Assembly: GCA_020073345.1 (NCBI GenBank)
Contig: JAIQFI010000036.1
Coordinates: forward strand, 1 to 64,000
Direction of reading: 5' to 3'
Source: Terriglobia bacterium
GTDB taxonomy: Bacteria; Acidobacteriota; Terriglobia; Bryobacterales; Bryobacteraceae
DNA length: 64,000 nucleotides
In this document: positions 53,685 to 62,943 of the stretch, piece after piece
Numbering within the stretch: the stretch's first letter is position 1
Layout of the letters: each line of letters starts with the position of its first letter
The notes under the pieces: model-generated
Database searches by the model: none
What the model was told of the DNA's origin: nothing
What the model saw: the letters and a program-made list of their open reading frames with translations, nothing else
Program-made: the position numbers and the translations under genes

Positions 53685-56035
53685 ACCTGAAGCGCGCGCT
53701 GTGGGTGTTGGTGTGGGTGATCACGCCATTGGTGGCGCTGGCCGTCGTGGTCCCTTACCTGCCGGCCGACGTCTTGCGCCCGGGTATCGAGCGCGCCCTG
53801 GAACGGGGGCTGGGGAGGAAGGTCGAAGTCGGCGGAGTTCGGCTGACTCTGTTCCCAGGACCACTTCCGCGGCCGGGCTTCATGCTCGAGCGCGTCACGA
53901 TTCACGAAGATCCCCGCGCAGGCATCGAGCCGGTGGCTTACGTAGGATCTTTGGGCGCCAGCCTGCGCGTTTGGAGCCTGTTCCAGCGCCGCCTGGAGTT
54001 CTCCAGCCTGAATCTCAGTGAAGCCACTATCAACCTGGTCAAGACCGATGCCGGCCCATGGAATTTCCAGTTCTTACTGGAGGGCGCGGAGGCCGATTCC
54101 AAGCGCATTCCCGCGATTCGCATGCGTGCCGGAGCCACGGACGTCGTCAAGAACCGGGTCAACTTCAAGTTTGGTGACACGAAATCGGCATTCTATTTCA
54201 ATGATGCCGATCTGGACGTAGCTCCGTCCGGCGACGGTTCGGTGGAATTGCGGTTCGGCGGCGCTCCCTCGCGCACCGACCGGTCGACGCAAGAGTTCGG
54301 ACGGTTTTTTGTGCGCGGCACCGCGGCTCCCGAAGGCCGCCGCCTGGACTTGAAAGTGGAGCTGGAGCGCAGCTCGCTGGAGGAAACGTTGCGGTGGATG
54401 GATCCGCGCGGATTTGGCGTGCACGGAACCGTGGCGCTGGAGGCGCAGCTTTCGGGTCCTCCCTCGCATTTGGATGTGGCCGGACAGATTCAGCTTGCCG
54501 ATGTCCATCGCTGGGATCTGATCCCGGACGAGGTAGGCGGACTGAAGCTGGCGTTTGGAGGCACCCTCGATCTCCGCGGCGAGCGGCTGGATCTGCAGAC
54601 CACGGCGGACCGCAACGTTTCTCCCCTGGTGATCCGGTTTCGCTCCTGGGATTTCCTGAAAAGCCCGCACTGGGATGCCGGCGCGGATCTGCAGCAGGTA
54701 CCCATGGGCACGCTGCTCGCCATTTCCCGGCACATGGGCGCGACGCTGCCCGAGGAACTCGCGGCGCAGGGCACAGTTTCGGGATCGGTGACCTACAACG
54801 AGCAGCAGGGAATGCAGGGGCGGGTCGTCCTGCGCGATGCGTCGTTGAGCGTGCCCGATGCCGGGTCGGATGCCGCGCCGGTGGAGGCGCCGGTGGCCAC
54901 AGTGGACATCGCCGGCCACTCGATGCGCCTGGAACCCGCTTCCGTGCACATCGGCGAGAAGCAGAGCGCGGAGCTGGAGGGCAGTTACGATCTGGATCAG
55001 CCGCGCTCGCTGGACTTGAAAATCACCACGCGCGGATTGAGCGTCGCCGACATGCGCTCTTTCGGTCTGGAGGCCATCCCCTTGCTGGAGCAGACGCCCC
55101 CAGGGTCACGGCAAGGAATTTGGCGCGGCTGGGCTCGTTACCAAGGTGGAGATTGGTCCGGCGAATCCGAGCTGCAGAATGCCAGGATTGCTGTGGACGG
55201 GCTGGCCGAGCCCGTGATCATCCGGTCGGCGTCGGTGAGCTTGAATGGAAAGCGAGTGGCTGTCAATCGGATGCAGGCGGAGGCGGGCTCGATCGCGTTT
55301 ACAGGCAGCTATCGATGGGAACCTGGCTCGGACCGCCCCGGCAGGTTCGATGTGAAGATAGACAAGGCAGACGCCTCAGAACTATCCCGCCTGTTCGCGC
55401 CCGCGCTGCTCCGGGAACGCGGCTTTCTGGCGCGGACACTAAGGCTGGGAGCGAATGCGCCGGTTCCGGCGTGGCTCAAAGCGCTTCGAACGGAGGGCGC
55501 GGTCTCCATCGGCTCGCTGACAGCCGGCGATCTTCGATTGACCGGAGTTACGGCGCAAGTGAAGTGGAATGGTCCGGCCGTGCAACTTAGCCAGCTGAGT
55601 GGCTCGATCGAACCCGCCGAATTCTCCGGAGATCTCAGGATCGACCTGAGCACGGGAAATCCGCGGTTCCATTTCGACGGGAAGGTGGCGGACATCGCGT
55701 ATAAAGGCGGCCAGCTGGACCTGGAAGGAATCCTGGAAGCCGAAGGGGAAGGCGCCGACTTGTTTGAAAGCGCGCGCGCCGAAGGCACTTTGCGGGGCCG
55801 TTCGATTCTCTTCGCGGTAGACACCGAGTTCCGGTCTATCACGGCGGGATTCGAGATGCTGGGCGCAGGTGCGGCGTCGCGCTGGAAGCTGTCGAACGTC
55901 GACGCAAGTCTAAGCGGAGAATCTCTGGCTGGCACCGGAGCCTCGCAAGCCGATGGAAGATTAGTCCTGGAGCTGGTAAGCCGCGGGAAGCCGCAACGCT
56001 ACACCGGAACGTTGTTTACCTTGGCACAACAATAG
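53681..56035 (+). CDS. AsmA-like large exported protein
   Basis: The 784-residue protein has one N-terminal membrane helix (LWVLVWVITPLVALAVVVPY) followed by the AsmA-type opening LERGLGRKVEVGGVRLTLFP, PGFMLERVTIHEDPRAG. Long beta-rich repeats (EATINLVKTDAGPWNFQFLL; GTLDLRGERLDLQTTADRN) extend to the end. AsmA/TamB/YhdP-type proteins form hydrophobic grooves that move lipids across the periplasm or organise the outer membrane; this is inferred from family. It overlaps the nucleotidyltransferase gene by ATGA, but a functional link to molybdenum metabolism is not obvious. The 3' end overlaps the convergent membrane-protein gene by 20 bases. Confidence 0.82.
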   Translation: MNLKRALWVLVWVITPLVALAVVVPYLPADVLRPGIERALERGLGRKVEVGGVRLTLFPGPLPRPGFMLERVTIHEDPRAGIEPVAYVGSLGASLRVWSLFQRRLEFSSLNLSEATINLVKTDAGPWNFQFLLEGAEADSKRIPAIRMRAGATDVVKNRVNFKFGDTKSAFYFNDADLDVAPSGDGSVELRFGGAPSRTDRSTQEFGRFFVRGTAAPEGRRLDLKVELERSSLEETLRWMDPRGFGVHGTVALEAQLSGPPSHLDVAGQIQLADVHRWDLIPDEVGGLKLAFGGTLDLRGERLDLQTTADRNVSPLVIRFRSWDFLKSPHWDAGADLQQVPMGTLLAISRHMGATLPEELAAQGTVSGSVTYNEQQGMQGRVVLRDASLSVPDAGSDAAPVEAPVATVDIAGHSMRLEPASVHIGEKQSAELEGSYDLDQPRSLDLKITTRGLSVADMRSFGLEAIPLLEQTPPGSRQGIWRGWARYQGGDWSGESELQNARIAVDGLAEPVIIRSASVSLNGKRVAVNRMQAEAGSIAFTGSYRWEPGSDRPGRFDVKIDKADASELSRLFAPALLRERGFLARTLRLGANAPVPAWLKALRTEGAVSIGSLTAGDLRLTGVTAQVKWNGPAVQLSQLSGSIEPAEFSGDLRIDLSTGNPRFHFDGKVADIAYKGGQLDLEGILEAEGEGADLFESARAEGTLRGRSILFAVDTEFRSITAGFEMLGAGAASRWKLSNVDASLSGESLAGTGASQADGRLVLELVSRGKPQRYTGTLFTLAQQ

Positions 56036-56564
56036 CTATGCTGCTCAACGCGGCATGGAGTTTGTCGAGCGGCGGCTCAATGTAGCCGATTCCCCGTCCC
56101 ACGCAGGCGATACTGATCCATAAAATGAGCGAGAGCGCAGCCGCCAGTCTCGCCTTGCCCGGCATCCGCCTCGCCTGATCGAGCGCCGCAGCGTTATTGT
56201 AGACGCTCCCGCGAAATACCAGTGCGTGGATGGCGACCAGCACGAGAAGCGCCAGCTTGGCCCGGAAGAAGGTGTTGTAGTAATACTCCTCCGCCTTGGA
56301 ACTGGCCAGCAGGAAGCCGCAGGTGGCGACGATCAGGAATCCGATCCGCTTGGGCCAGCGCAGTTGATTGACCACGCCGGAAACCGGCTGGTTGCGCATC
56401 ACGACTCCCAAGATACGCAGATCGGTCACCAGGACGGTGCCGGCGAACAGAGCGATCCCGGTCAGATGACTCGCCAGAATGGCCGGATAGATATAGGCCG
56501 ACATGCGAAGGTAGGTCGCCCAGCCGGTACCCTGAATCCACTGCGCGAGTTCGAGTGCAGACAT
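56016..56564 (-). CDS. DUF6644-like integral membrane protein (second of pair)
   Basis: The 182-residue protein has four predicted membrane helices (YPAILASHLTGIALFAGTVL, RIGFLIVATCGFLLASS, AKLALLVLVAIHALVFRG, LAAALSLILWISIACVG). His33 in helix 1 and His118 near the third helix are placed as possible heme or quinone ligands, a common feature of small cytochrome-b-like membrane proteins. It follows the next gene by 3 bases and appears to be its paralogue. Function unknown. Confidence 0.65.
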   Translation of the reverse strand: MSALELAQWIQGTGWATYLRMSAYIYPAILASHLTGIALFAGTVLVTDLRILGVVMRNQPVSGVVNQLRWPKRIGFLIVATCGFLLASSKAEEYYYNTFFRAKLALLVLVAIHALVFRGSVYNNAAALDQARRMPGKARLAAALSLILWISIACVGRGIGYIEPPLDKLHAALSSIAIVVPR

Positions 56565-56567
56565 AGC

Positions 56568-57017
56568 CTAAGTCTCCGGCGTCACAACGAACGCGATGAA
56601 GATTCCCGCGAAGATGATGCTGGTCCACAGCAGGAGCGAGATACAGGCCACGGGCTTGTTCAGGCCCGGGGACAACTGGCCGCGCAGCAGCTTGCGCCGG
56701 ATGGTGTAGTGAAACACGATCGCCAGAACGAGCAGGACCATTTTGATCTGGAACGACAGGTTCAGGTAGTACATGTCCGGGTCGGAGGAGAACAGCATCG
56801 GACCGGACAGCAGAACCAGGATCAGTCCGAACAGAGTCCAGGGGGCCAGGGCTTGGGCCAGCTCACCGGCACTCTGGCGCAGTCCAAATCCCAGCAGGCG
56901 GAAATCCACCAGCGCGATAGTGCCCACGGCGATCGCGAATCCCAGGATATGAAAACACTCCAGAATCGGAAAGGCCAGCGCACTTTCGTTCAGGGGATTC
57001 TCGAAGGCGATCAACAT
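56568..57017 (-). CDS. DUF6644-like integral membrane protein (first of pair)
   Basis: The 149-residue product has four hydrophobic segments (FPILECFHILGFAIAVGTIA, LAPWTLFGLILVLLSGPM, FQIKMVLLVLAIVFHYTI, ACISLLLWTSIIFAGIFIAF), with histidines His23 and His104 in or near helices. The helix pattern parallels the downstream gene. The two genes lie 3 bases apart on the same strand and probably form a heteromeric or redundant membrane unit. Function unknown. Confidence 0.65.
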   Translation of the reverse strand: MLIAFENPLNESALAFPILECFHILGFAIAVGTIALVDFRLLGFGLRQSAGELAQALAPWTLFGLILVLLSGPMLFSSDPDMYYLNLSFQIKMVLLVLAIVFHYTIRRKLLRGQLSPGLNKPVACISLLLWTSIIFAGIFIAFVVTPET

Positions 57018-57048
57018 TGGACCATCACAAAAGCTAGCACAGAACGGA

Positions 57049-57258
57049 TCACACCTGGAGTGTTGCGTTGACTTGCGCGCGGAGCTGGTTGTAATTCACG
57101 ACCTGAAAGAACGGGTGCTGGGGAGACGAAGCAAGGAATCGCGTGCGGCCTTGCGGATCCTCCCATACAACGGCAATCTCCCCGTTAAAGCCTTCACGAG
57201 CGGCAGCGGTCTGGAGCTCAGCATAAACGTCTGTGTTGCCCGGATCGAGAAACGCCAC
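57049..57258 (-). CDS. Small hypothetical protein upstream of the membrane pair
   Basis: The sequence VAFLDPGNTDVYAELQTAAA, REGFNGEIAVVWEDPQGR, TRFLASSPQHPFFQVVNYNQ and LRAQVNATLQV looks coding and compact (69 residues from a GTG at 57258). The open frame continues upstream without a start to a TAA near 57322, adding FKLDGTIPVAYLSIRGASIL. Because no ATG is available, the true start is unclear. It ends 31 bases before the membrane-protein pair on the same strand. No family recognised. Confidence 0.5.
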   Translation of the reverse strand: MAFLDPGNTDVYAELQTAAAREGFNGEIAVVWEDPQGRTRFLASSPQHPFFQVVNYNQLRAQVNATLQV

Positions 57259-57328
57259 CAGGATGCTAGCGCCCCGGATACTCAGATATGCGACAGGAAT
57301 CGTACCATCTAGTTTAAAGTCTTAGAAG

Positions 57329-57703
57329 ATGTCGCGTTTGGGAAAGACACTCCGCCCGCTATTCGATAGCAACTTTTATCTGCGCAGCAACCCGGACGTG
57401 AGGGCCGCCGGGATGAATCCTCTAGATCACTATCTGAAGTACGGGGCCGCGGAGCAGCGCCAACCGCACCCGCTGTTCGATCCCGTGCATTACCTGGCAT
57501 GTTGCCCTGAGGCGAGAAGCACGGAAAATCCGCTGCTGCACTTTCTGCGGATGAGCGGCGGAAAATGGCCGAGCACCCATCCGCTGTTCGACTGCGAGGC
57601 GTATGTGAGAGCCCATCCCGAGGCCGCCGGTAATCCGCTGGTACACTACGTCGGCCGAAACCAGCACTCCGCCTTGGAAGGAAGCCAGTTCGGGCAATGC
57701 TGA
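57329..57703 (+). CDS. Short repeat protein with LFDxxxYL...NPLxHYL units
   Basis: The 124-residue product is made of three units of about 35-40 residues: LFDSNFYLRSNPDVRAAGMN plus PLDHYLKYG, LFDPVHYLACCPEARSTENP plus LLHFLRM, and LFDCEAYVRAHPEAAGNPLV plus HYVGR. Such units usually sit at the ends of glycosyltransferases or sulfotransferases in polysaccharide clusters. Here they form a separate small gene whose stop lies inside the start of the sulfotransferase-like gene (7-base overlap). It may be a detached domain that works with that enzyme. Confidence 0.75.
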   Translation: MSRLGKTLRPLFDSNFYLRSNPDVRAAGMNPLDHYLKYGAAEQRQPHPLFDPVHYLACCPEARSTENPLLHFLRMSGGKWPSTHPLFDCEAYVRAHPEAAGNPLVHYVGRNQHSALEGSQFGQC

Positions 57704-58533
57704 AAGAAGCCGCGGCGGTGCGGTTCGTTCTGCTGCACTATCACTTCTTCAAAAACGCAGGGAGCACCATTGAAGAAATTCTAGCGAATAGTTTCTTTGA
57801 AAACTACGCCCGCCTCGACACCGAGGATTTTGACGGCGCCGTGAGCCAGCAAGAGCTGGTTGCGTTTCTGAACCGCTACCCTCGCATGAAGGCCGTCTCC
57901 AGCCATCAGTTCCGGTACCCGGTCCCGCAGGAGCGCGGATTTATTTTTTTCGATGTGTGTTTTCTACGCGACCCGATCGACCGCATCCGGTCGATGTACG
58001 ATTACTTCCGCGAAAAGCCGGTTCCGGGCGAGCCGGCCAGCGATCTCGCAAGAGAGCAGTCCATCGGCGGATTCATCGCGGGGTTGGTCGAACACCACGC
58101 CTACCGGGTTAGCAACGCGCAGGTCAACCTGCTGGCCAACGGCATCGTGAACGATCCTCCGGTGGAATCGGATTTAATTCGAGCCACCGAAGTCATGCTG
58201 AAGACGTCGTTTCTGGGCGTGGTAGATTGCTTCCAGGAAAGTCTCATCGCCGGGCAGCATTTTCTTCGGCCGGTGTTCCCGAATCTGGCCCTGGCGCAGC
58301 AGCCGGTCAATGTTTCTGGCGGACTCGAGGGCGCCATGAACGTGAGGATCGAAAAGTTCCGGAGAGACTGCGACGCGGACGTCTTTGCCGAACTGGTGCG
58401 CCTCAACGCGCTCGATTCCGAACTGGTGAACCGCGCCCGCGCGGAAGTGCGTCGTCGCTTTTCACTGGTTCCGGACGGGCCGGTGCGCCTCCGCCAATTG
58501 CAAGAAACGGTAACGTCTAGAACATCAGCTTGA
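57697..58533 (+). CDS. Sulfotransferase-family protein
   Basis: The 278-residue protein resembles Sulfotransfer_2 enzymes. LLHYHFFKNAGSTIEEILAN near residue 13 matches the 5'-phosphosulfate loop of the PAPS site, and CFLRDPIDRIRSMYDYF near residue 90 matches the 3'-phosphate motif (R-D-P-x-x-R-x-x-S). It may sulfate a polysaccharide or lipid head group; the acceptor is unknown. The overlapping upstream repeat protein suggests coupling. The 3' end overlaps the convergent TonB receptor gene by 17 bases. Confidence 0.82.
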   Translation: MLKEAAAVRFVLLHYHFFKNAGSTIEEILANSFFENYARLDTEDFDGAVSQQELVAFLNRYPRMKAVSSHQFRYPVPQERGFIFFDVCFLRDPIDRIRSMYDYFREKPVPGEPASDLAREQSIGGFIAGLVEHHAYRVSNAQVNLLANGIVNDPPVESDLIRATEVMLKTSFLGVVDCFQESLIAGQHFLRPVFPNLALAQQPVNVSGGLEGAMNVRIEKFRRDCDADVFAELVRLNALDSELVNRARAEVRRRFSLVPDGPVRLRQLQETVTSRTSA

Positions 58534-61500
58534 GCCCGAACTGGATTTGACGCGGAGTGGTCGCCAGGTTCGAGATCATTCCAGCCGTCGGACTAGGCGT
58601 GTACTTCGGATCCGCGGCGGTGCCCGTGTTCGTGAAGACGGTTTGATTCGGTGACGCGTAGTTGATGCGATTCGTCAGGTTGAAAAACTCGGTGCGGAAC
58701 TGCAAGTTAATGCGTTCCGTCACCGCAACGATCTTCAGCACCGAAAGATCCACTTCCGCCAAGCCGGGACCGTTGTAGGTCCCCCGTCCCAGATTTCCGT
58801 AAGTGCCGTACGGCGCCGGAGTGAATGCGTTCGGATCGAACCACTGGTTCGGATTGCCTGTCACCACAGGGCCAGTGAACGCCGGATTCAGATTGGGCCG
58901 GTCGGGATTTCTGGTATCGCCGTTTCCGGAACGGTTCGAGCCCATCAAGGGCGTAAAAGGAAAGCCGCTCAGCAGGGTAGTGATCTCGTTTAGCTGCCAG
59001 CCGCCGATGATCTTGTCACCGACATTAGACAGATTGCTGGCCCAGCGCCGGCCCTTTCCGAAGGGCAGATCATAGTGCGCGGAGAAGCTGGCCTGATGCG
59101 CGACGTTCAAGGCCGACGGTCCCCAGTCGCGCCGCAGATCGTTCCGGTCCATGACCATCTGCGGCTCGTTAGAAGCCTGGGCGATGGTCAGCGCGGAATT
59201 GTTATCCAGATTCTTCGACCAGGTGTAGTTCGCCCGGATCTGGAATCCTTGCGTGATGCGCCGGTTGACGTCGATCTGCAGGGCGTTATAGCTGCTGTTG
59301 CCTTCCGTATACCAGAAGAATCCGTTGGACACGTATATATTGGGACGCGGCACAAGGGGAATGTACTGGGCTCCTTGAGCCACATGACTCTGAAGATTGC
59401 TGCCCACGGGGACGGTGCCCGCCGCAGTCGTGCCGCCGGCCTGACAGCCTGCTGGATCGGCGCAAATCTGGGCGGGGATGCTGTTGGGGTCGATGCTCAC
59501 GAACTGGTGGTATCCGAACGACCCGACATAAGCCACTCGTAGCGATGTGTTGCGGTCCAGTTGCTGCTCGATGGTGAAGTTCCATTCCTCTACCGCGGGA
59601 GTCTTGGCGTCGGGCTGTACTCCAAAGGGCGCATAGACGGAACACTGCGCGCTGGGAATCCCAGGTCCGCACGGAGGCAGTGGTTGAGTGTTACGAGTCA
59701 CCGGCACCACACTTGGCAGCAGGCCGGTATAGGTAACCAGCCCGTTATAGGGATAGAGTGCGTTGATCTGGAAGGCCAAATCATCGATCAGCGAGTAATA
59801 CATCCCGAAACCAGCGCGAATGACCGTCTTTCCTTTACCGAACGGGTCCCACGCCAGGGAGGCCCGGGGCGCGAACAAACGCTTCGCGTGGTTTTCGGTG
59901 AAGAGGGAATCGCTCACGCGCGGATTTGTCAGCAGGACGGCGTTGCCATTGGTGATGTAGTTGGAAGCCCGTCCCGCCACTTCATTCCATCCAGTGGTGA
60001 ATTCATGCCGCAGTCCGAGCTGCAGCGTGAGGTTGCGGCGAAGCTTGATGGAATCGTCCACGTACCAGGCTCCGAACAGGCTTCTGAATCCTAGCGTGGT
60101 TGCCGAAGGAACCACCTGGAAGTTCGTCAGCGTTCCTTGCAGGAACGTCGTCAGGCTCGCGAATGTGGCGATTCCGAGCTGGCGGGAGGCGGTATTCTCG
60201 TTGTCCTGAAGCCGCTGGAACCAGACTCCTGCATTGAGCTGGTGCTTGCCTTTGTTGAAGGAAATACCATCCGAAAGAGTGAAGAGATTGCGCCGATTCC
60301 AGACGTTCGCATTGTTACTGGGGCCTGCGCCCGTCAAGGCCCCGGAGCCGGTGGTGGTCTGCGCGCCTCCCACCGAAATTCCTCCCGGCCCGAATCCTTT
60401 GACAAAAGACAAATCGTCGGGGAAGGACACGGTGGAGAAGGAATCGTAATTGAAGCCCGAACGGGAGAAGCCGGCGCGAAACGTGTTTAGAAGGCGAGCG
60501 GAGAAACCGTGTGTCTCTTCCAGGCTCGCCACCTGATTTCGAAGCGCGAGAGCCGAGGCGAATAGAGGATCTCCCAGCGGGATCACGCTGTTGCCGTCAT
60601 CCCTTGTATACGACGCCGAAAGTGTATCGTGCTCCCGCAGGTTGTAGTCCATCCGCACGGTTACGAAATCCTCGTCGACCGGATTCTTGGGATTGTAAAT
60701 CGCTTTTGCGATCCCATTGCCCAGTGAACCGGCATTGGGAGCGGGCCACAGCGCCAGGTATTTCCGCATCGCCGGGTTAATGGTCGTGGAGCTCGGAAGA
60801 GTGCTCAGATCCGGGACCGTACTGACACTGGTAGTGGCAAGCCTCTGCCGAAATGCCTCGTAATTGCCAAACAGAAACAGTTTGTCTTTCTTAAGCGGTC
60901 CTCCCAGTGATCCGCCGTATTGGTTTCGGCGAAAGGGGGGCACCGTGCCCTTATCGAAGACACTGGGAGAATCCAGGGCGCTGTTTCGAAGAAACTCGAA
61001 CAACGATCCATGCAGCGCATTCGTTCCGGACTGAGTGACGACGCTGACCTGTCCTCCTGCGCGCTTGCCATACTCCGCACCGTAGGAATCGGTGAGCACG
61101 TTAAATTCGCGCACGGCATCGATCCCCAGCAGATAGCCGCTGACGCCGCCCGGCGTGACCGCCAGCTGGCTGGTCCCGGTGTATTCGATCCCGTTCAGCA
61201 GAACGACGTTGTCCGCTGGCCGCCGCCCCGCTACAGAGAACGTATTCCCATTGCTGGTGCTGGTGGAGGGACTTTTCAGCACGTAGTTGAGGATTCCGGG
61301 ATTGAGTGTCATCAGATTGTCGAAGCTGCGGCCGTTAAGCGGCAGCTCTTTGATCTGGCGCTCATTTACCAGTCCTGAAATGGCGGAGGTCGTGGTATTG
61401 ACCAGCGGAGTCTCGGCGGTAACGGTGACGGTCTCAGAGACCGTGCCGACTTCCAGGCGCAGATTGGCGACCGCCTCTTGTCCCACCGCCAGGTTGATTC

Positions 61501-61771
61501 CCAAGCGGACGGCGGCCTTGAATCCGGTCTTTTCGGCGCGCACTTCCTGCGGGCCTACCGGCACGGAGACGATTCTGTAAGTCCCGCTCTCATCAGTAGT
61601 GGTGCTGCGCGTGGCGCCCGTCTCCACGCTCTTCACGGTGACGGTCGCTCCGGGAATACTGGCATCGGTAGCATCCAGCACACGCCCGGAGAGCGTGCCA
61701 GTTACCTGTGCCCATCCACTTGGAGAGCCGGCCAAAAGCGTCAGAATACCGATGAAAAGCAGTTTCTTCAT
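58517..61771 (-). CDS. Oar-like TonB-dependent outer-membrane receptor with CarboxypepD_reg domain
   Basis: The ATG at 61771 (aaggag, 6 bases upstream) gives a 1084-residue protein. It has a signal peptide (KKLLFIGILTLLAGSPSGWA) and a CarboxypepD_reg domain (TGTLSGRVLDATDASIPGAT). A plug-like region (ERQIKELPLNGRSFDNLMTL) and a barrel of about 800 residues follow, ending IQFGLKLMF with terminal Phe. This architecture is expanded in Acidobacteriota and related to Myxococcus Oar. It presumably takes up or secretes macromolecules with TonB energy. No typical TonB box was identified. Confidence 0.92.
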   Translation of the reverse strand: MKKLLFIGILTLLAGSPSGWAQVTGTLSGRVLDATDASIPGATVTVKSVETGATRSTTTDESGTYRIVSVPVGPQEVRAEKTGFKAAVRLGINLAVGQEAVANLRLEVGTVSETVTVTAETPLVNTTTSAISGLVNERQIKELPLNGRSFDNLMTLNPGILNYVLKSPSTSTSNGNTFSVAGRRPADNVVLLNGIEYTGTSQLAVTPGGVSGYLLGIDAVREFNVLTDSYGAEYGKRAGGQVSVVTQSGTNALHGSLFEFLRNSALDSPSVFDKGTVPPFRRNQYGGSLGGPLKKDKLFLFGNYEAFRQRLATTSVSTVPDLSTLPSSTTINPAMRKYLALWPAPNAGSLGNGIAKAIYNPKNPVDEDFVTVRMDYNLREHDTLSASYTRDDGNSVIPLGDPLFASALALRNQVASLEETHGFSARLLNTFRAGFSRSGFNYDSFSTVSFPDDLSFVKGFGPGGISVGGAQTTTGSGALTGAGPSNNANVWNRRNLFTLSDGISFNKGKHQLNAGVWFQRLQDNENTASRQLGIATFASLTTFLQGTLTNFQVVPSATTLGFRSLFGAWYVDDSIKLRRNLTLQLGLRHEFTTGWNEVAGRASNYITNGNAVLLTNPRVSDSLFTENHAKRLFAPRASLAWDPFGKGKTVIRAGFGMYYSLIDDLAFQINALYPYNGLVTYTGLLPSVVPVTRNTQPLPPCGPGIPSAQCSVYAPFGVQPDAKTPAVEEWNFTIEQQLDRNTSLRVAYVGSFGYHQFVSIDPNSIPAQICADPAGCQAGGTTAAGTVPVGSNLQSHVAQGAQYIPLVPRPNIYVSNGFFWYTEGNSSYNALQIDVNRRITQGFQIRANYTWSKNLDNNSALTIAQASNEPQMVMDRNDLRRDWGPSALNVAHQASFSAHYDLPFGKGRRWASNLSNVGDKIIGGWQLNEITTLLSGFPFTPLMGSNRSGNGDTRNPDRPNLNPAFTGPVVTGNPNQWFDPNAFTPAPYGTYGNLGRGTYNGPGLAEVDLSVLKIVAVTERINLQFRTEFFNLTNRINYASPNQTVFTNTGTAADPKYTPSPTAGMISNLATTPRQIQFGLKLMF

Positions 61772-61807
61772 GGAATCTCCTTGGTTCAACGGCTCAAGAA
61801 TTCTATA

Positions 61808-62902
61808 CTATTCCGGGCTGCGGTCCCAGGCATCGGGGCCGAGCAAGCGAGCGCCCACGCCTTCGCCCCATCCCAGCGCCGACATCCTGTCGGGGTGCGC
61901 GCTGAGGACAATTTGGAAACTGGCTGCTTCATCGGGACCCTCTGAAGGCTTTCCCCGCATAGGGGAGACTAGAGCCAAATACTTAAGAATAGTATAGATG
62001 TCTCCGGGTTCGGGCAGGGTAACATCGAATTCCTGGGTCTTCAGCCGGACGCGGGTTTCCCCTAACGACAATTGATACGCGAGAAACGCCGCGCATTCGA
62101 TAGCCGATTCGAACCATTCTTCCGCTCCGAAAGGCACGTCCAGATCGAGATAAATCAAAACGCTCCGTTCCTGTTCGCGGGCGTATTCGCGCACCTGGAG
62201 GTCGCGAGTATGGGCCGTAGCCTTCCAATCGACGTGCCGGGCGCTTTCCAGAGCCTCATACGGCCGAATGCGGTAAAAATCGTGGCCGCGCCCGCGCTGG
62301 AAAACTTCCAATTCGCCGCTCACGGCAGCCAGCAGCGATTCGAATCCGGGCTGCGGATCGAGGCATGGATAAACCAGAATCTCGTGCCGCGCGGTAATCA
62401 TTTCGCGGCGTTCGGCGAATCCAAAGGGAAAGCGAGTGGAGAACTGAAAGCTGCGCTCCTTGTGCGCTCCGCGGCGGGCGAAGTTGACATCGACGGCTTC
62501 TTCCACGCTTGCGCCTCCGGGAAGCACAGGAAAGTAAAGGATTGTATCGAATCCGCTTTCCGCCACACCTTCCAGGTGAATGCTGAAGGAAGGAATCCAG
62601 CGTTTCGTATTCTTGAGGCGGACCCCCGCGCGGACCTTCCGGCGGGCCGAGATGTGCTGGGGCAGGAAAAGCTCTAATTCCAGCCCGGCCAGGCTCAGTT
62701 TGCTGATGAAACCGGAAATCATGAAAGTCGCGAGCATCGCCGCCAGGATCAGGAACATCAGATTGTTGGCGGATATGAACGCTACCATGGCCACAATCAG
62801 CAGGGTTGCGGTATAGGCCAGGCCGGTGCGCGTGACCTGCTGGCGCAAATGCAGTGGCCAAAGCCACTTGCGCCGGAGCCAGGAGCGCAGAGAACGGACC
62901 AC
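61808..62902 (-). CDS. DUF58 domain protein
   Basis: The 364-residue protein has two N-terminal membrane helices (GLAYTATLLIVAMVAFISAN, LMFLILAAMLATFMISGFIS) and a DUF58 domain. Its signature is RIRPYEALESARHVDWKATA then RDLQVREYAREQE. The C-terminal segment resembles a von Willebrand factor A-like fold (SVLIYLDLDVPFGAEEWFES). DUF58 proteins usually accompany MoxR ATPases and transglutaminase proteins. Neither is adjacent here, so its partners lie elsewhere. It is 37 bases upstream of the TonB receptor gene on the same strand. Confidence 0.88.
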   Translation of the reverse strand: MVRSLRSWLRRKWLWPLHLRQQVTRTGLAYTATLLIVAMVAFISANNLMFLILAAMLATFMISGFISKLSLAGLELELFLPQHISARRKVRAGVRLKNTKRWIPSFSIHLEGVAESGFDTILYFPVLPGGASVEEAVDVNFARRGAHKERSFQFSTRFPFGFAERREMITARHEILVYPCLDPQPGFESLLAAVSGELEVFQRGRGHDFYRIRPYEALESARHVDWKATAHTRDLQVREYAREQERSVLIYLDLDVPFGAEEWFESAIECAAFLAYQLSLGETRVRLKTQEFDVTLPEPGDIYTILKYLALVSPMRGKPSEGPDEAASFQIVLSAHPDRMSALGWGEGVGARLLGPDAWDRSPE

Positions 62903-62943
62903 GATGGCTTCAGTGTACCGTTCGGCGGAAGTATCCTGAACTC

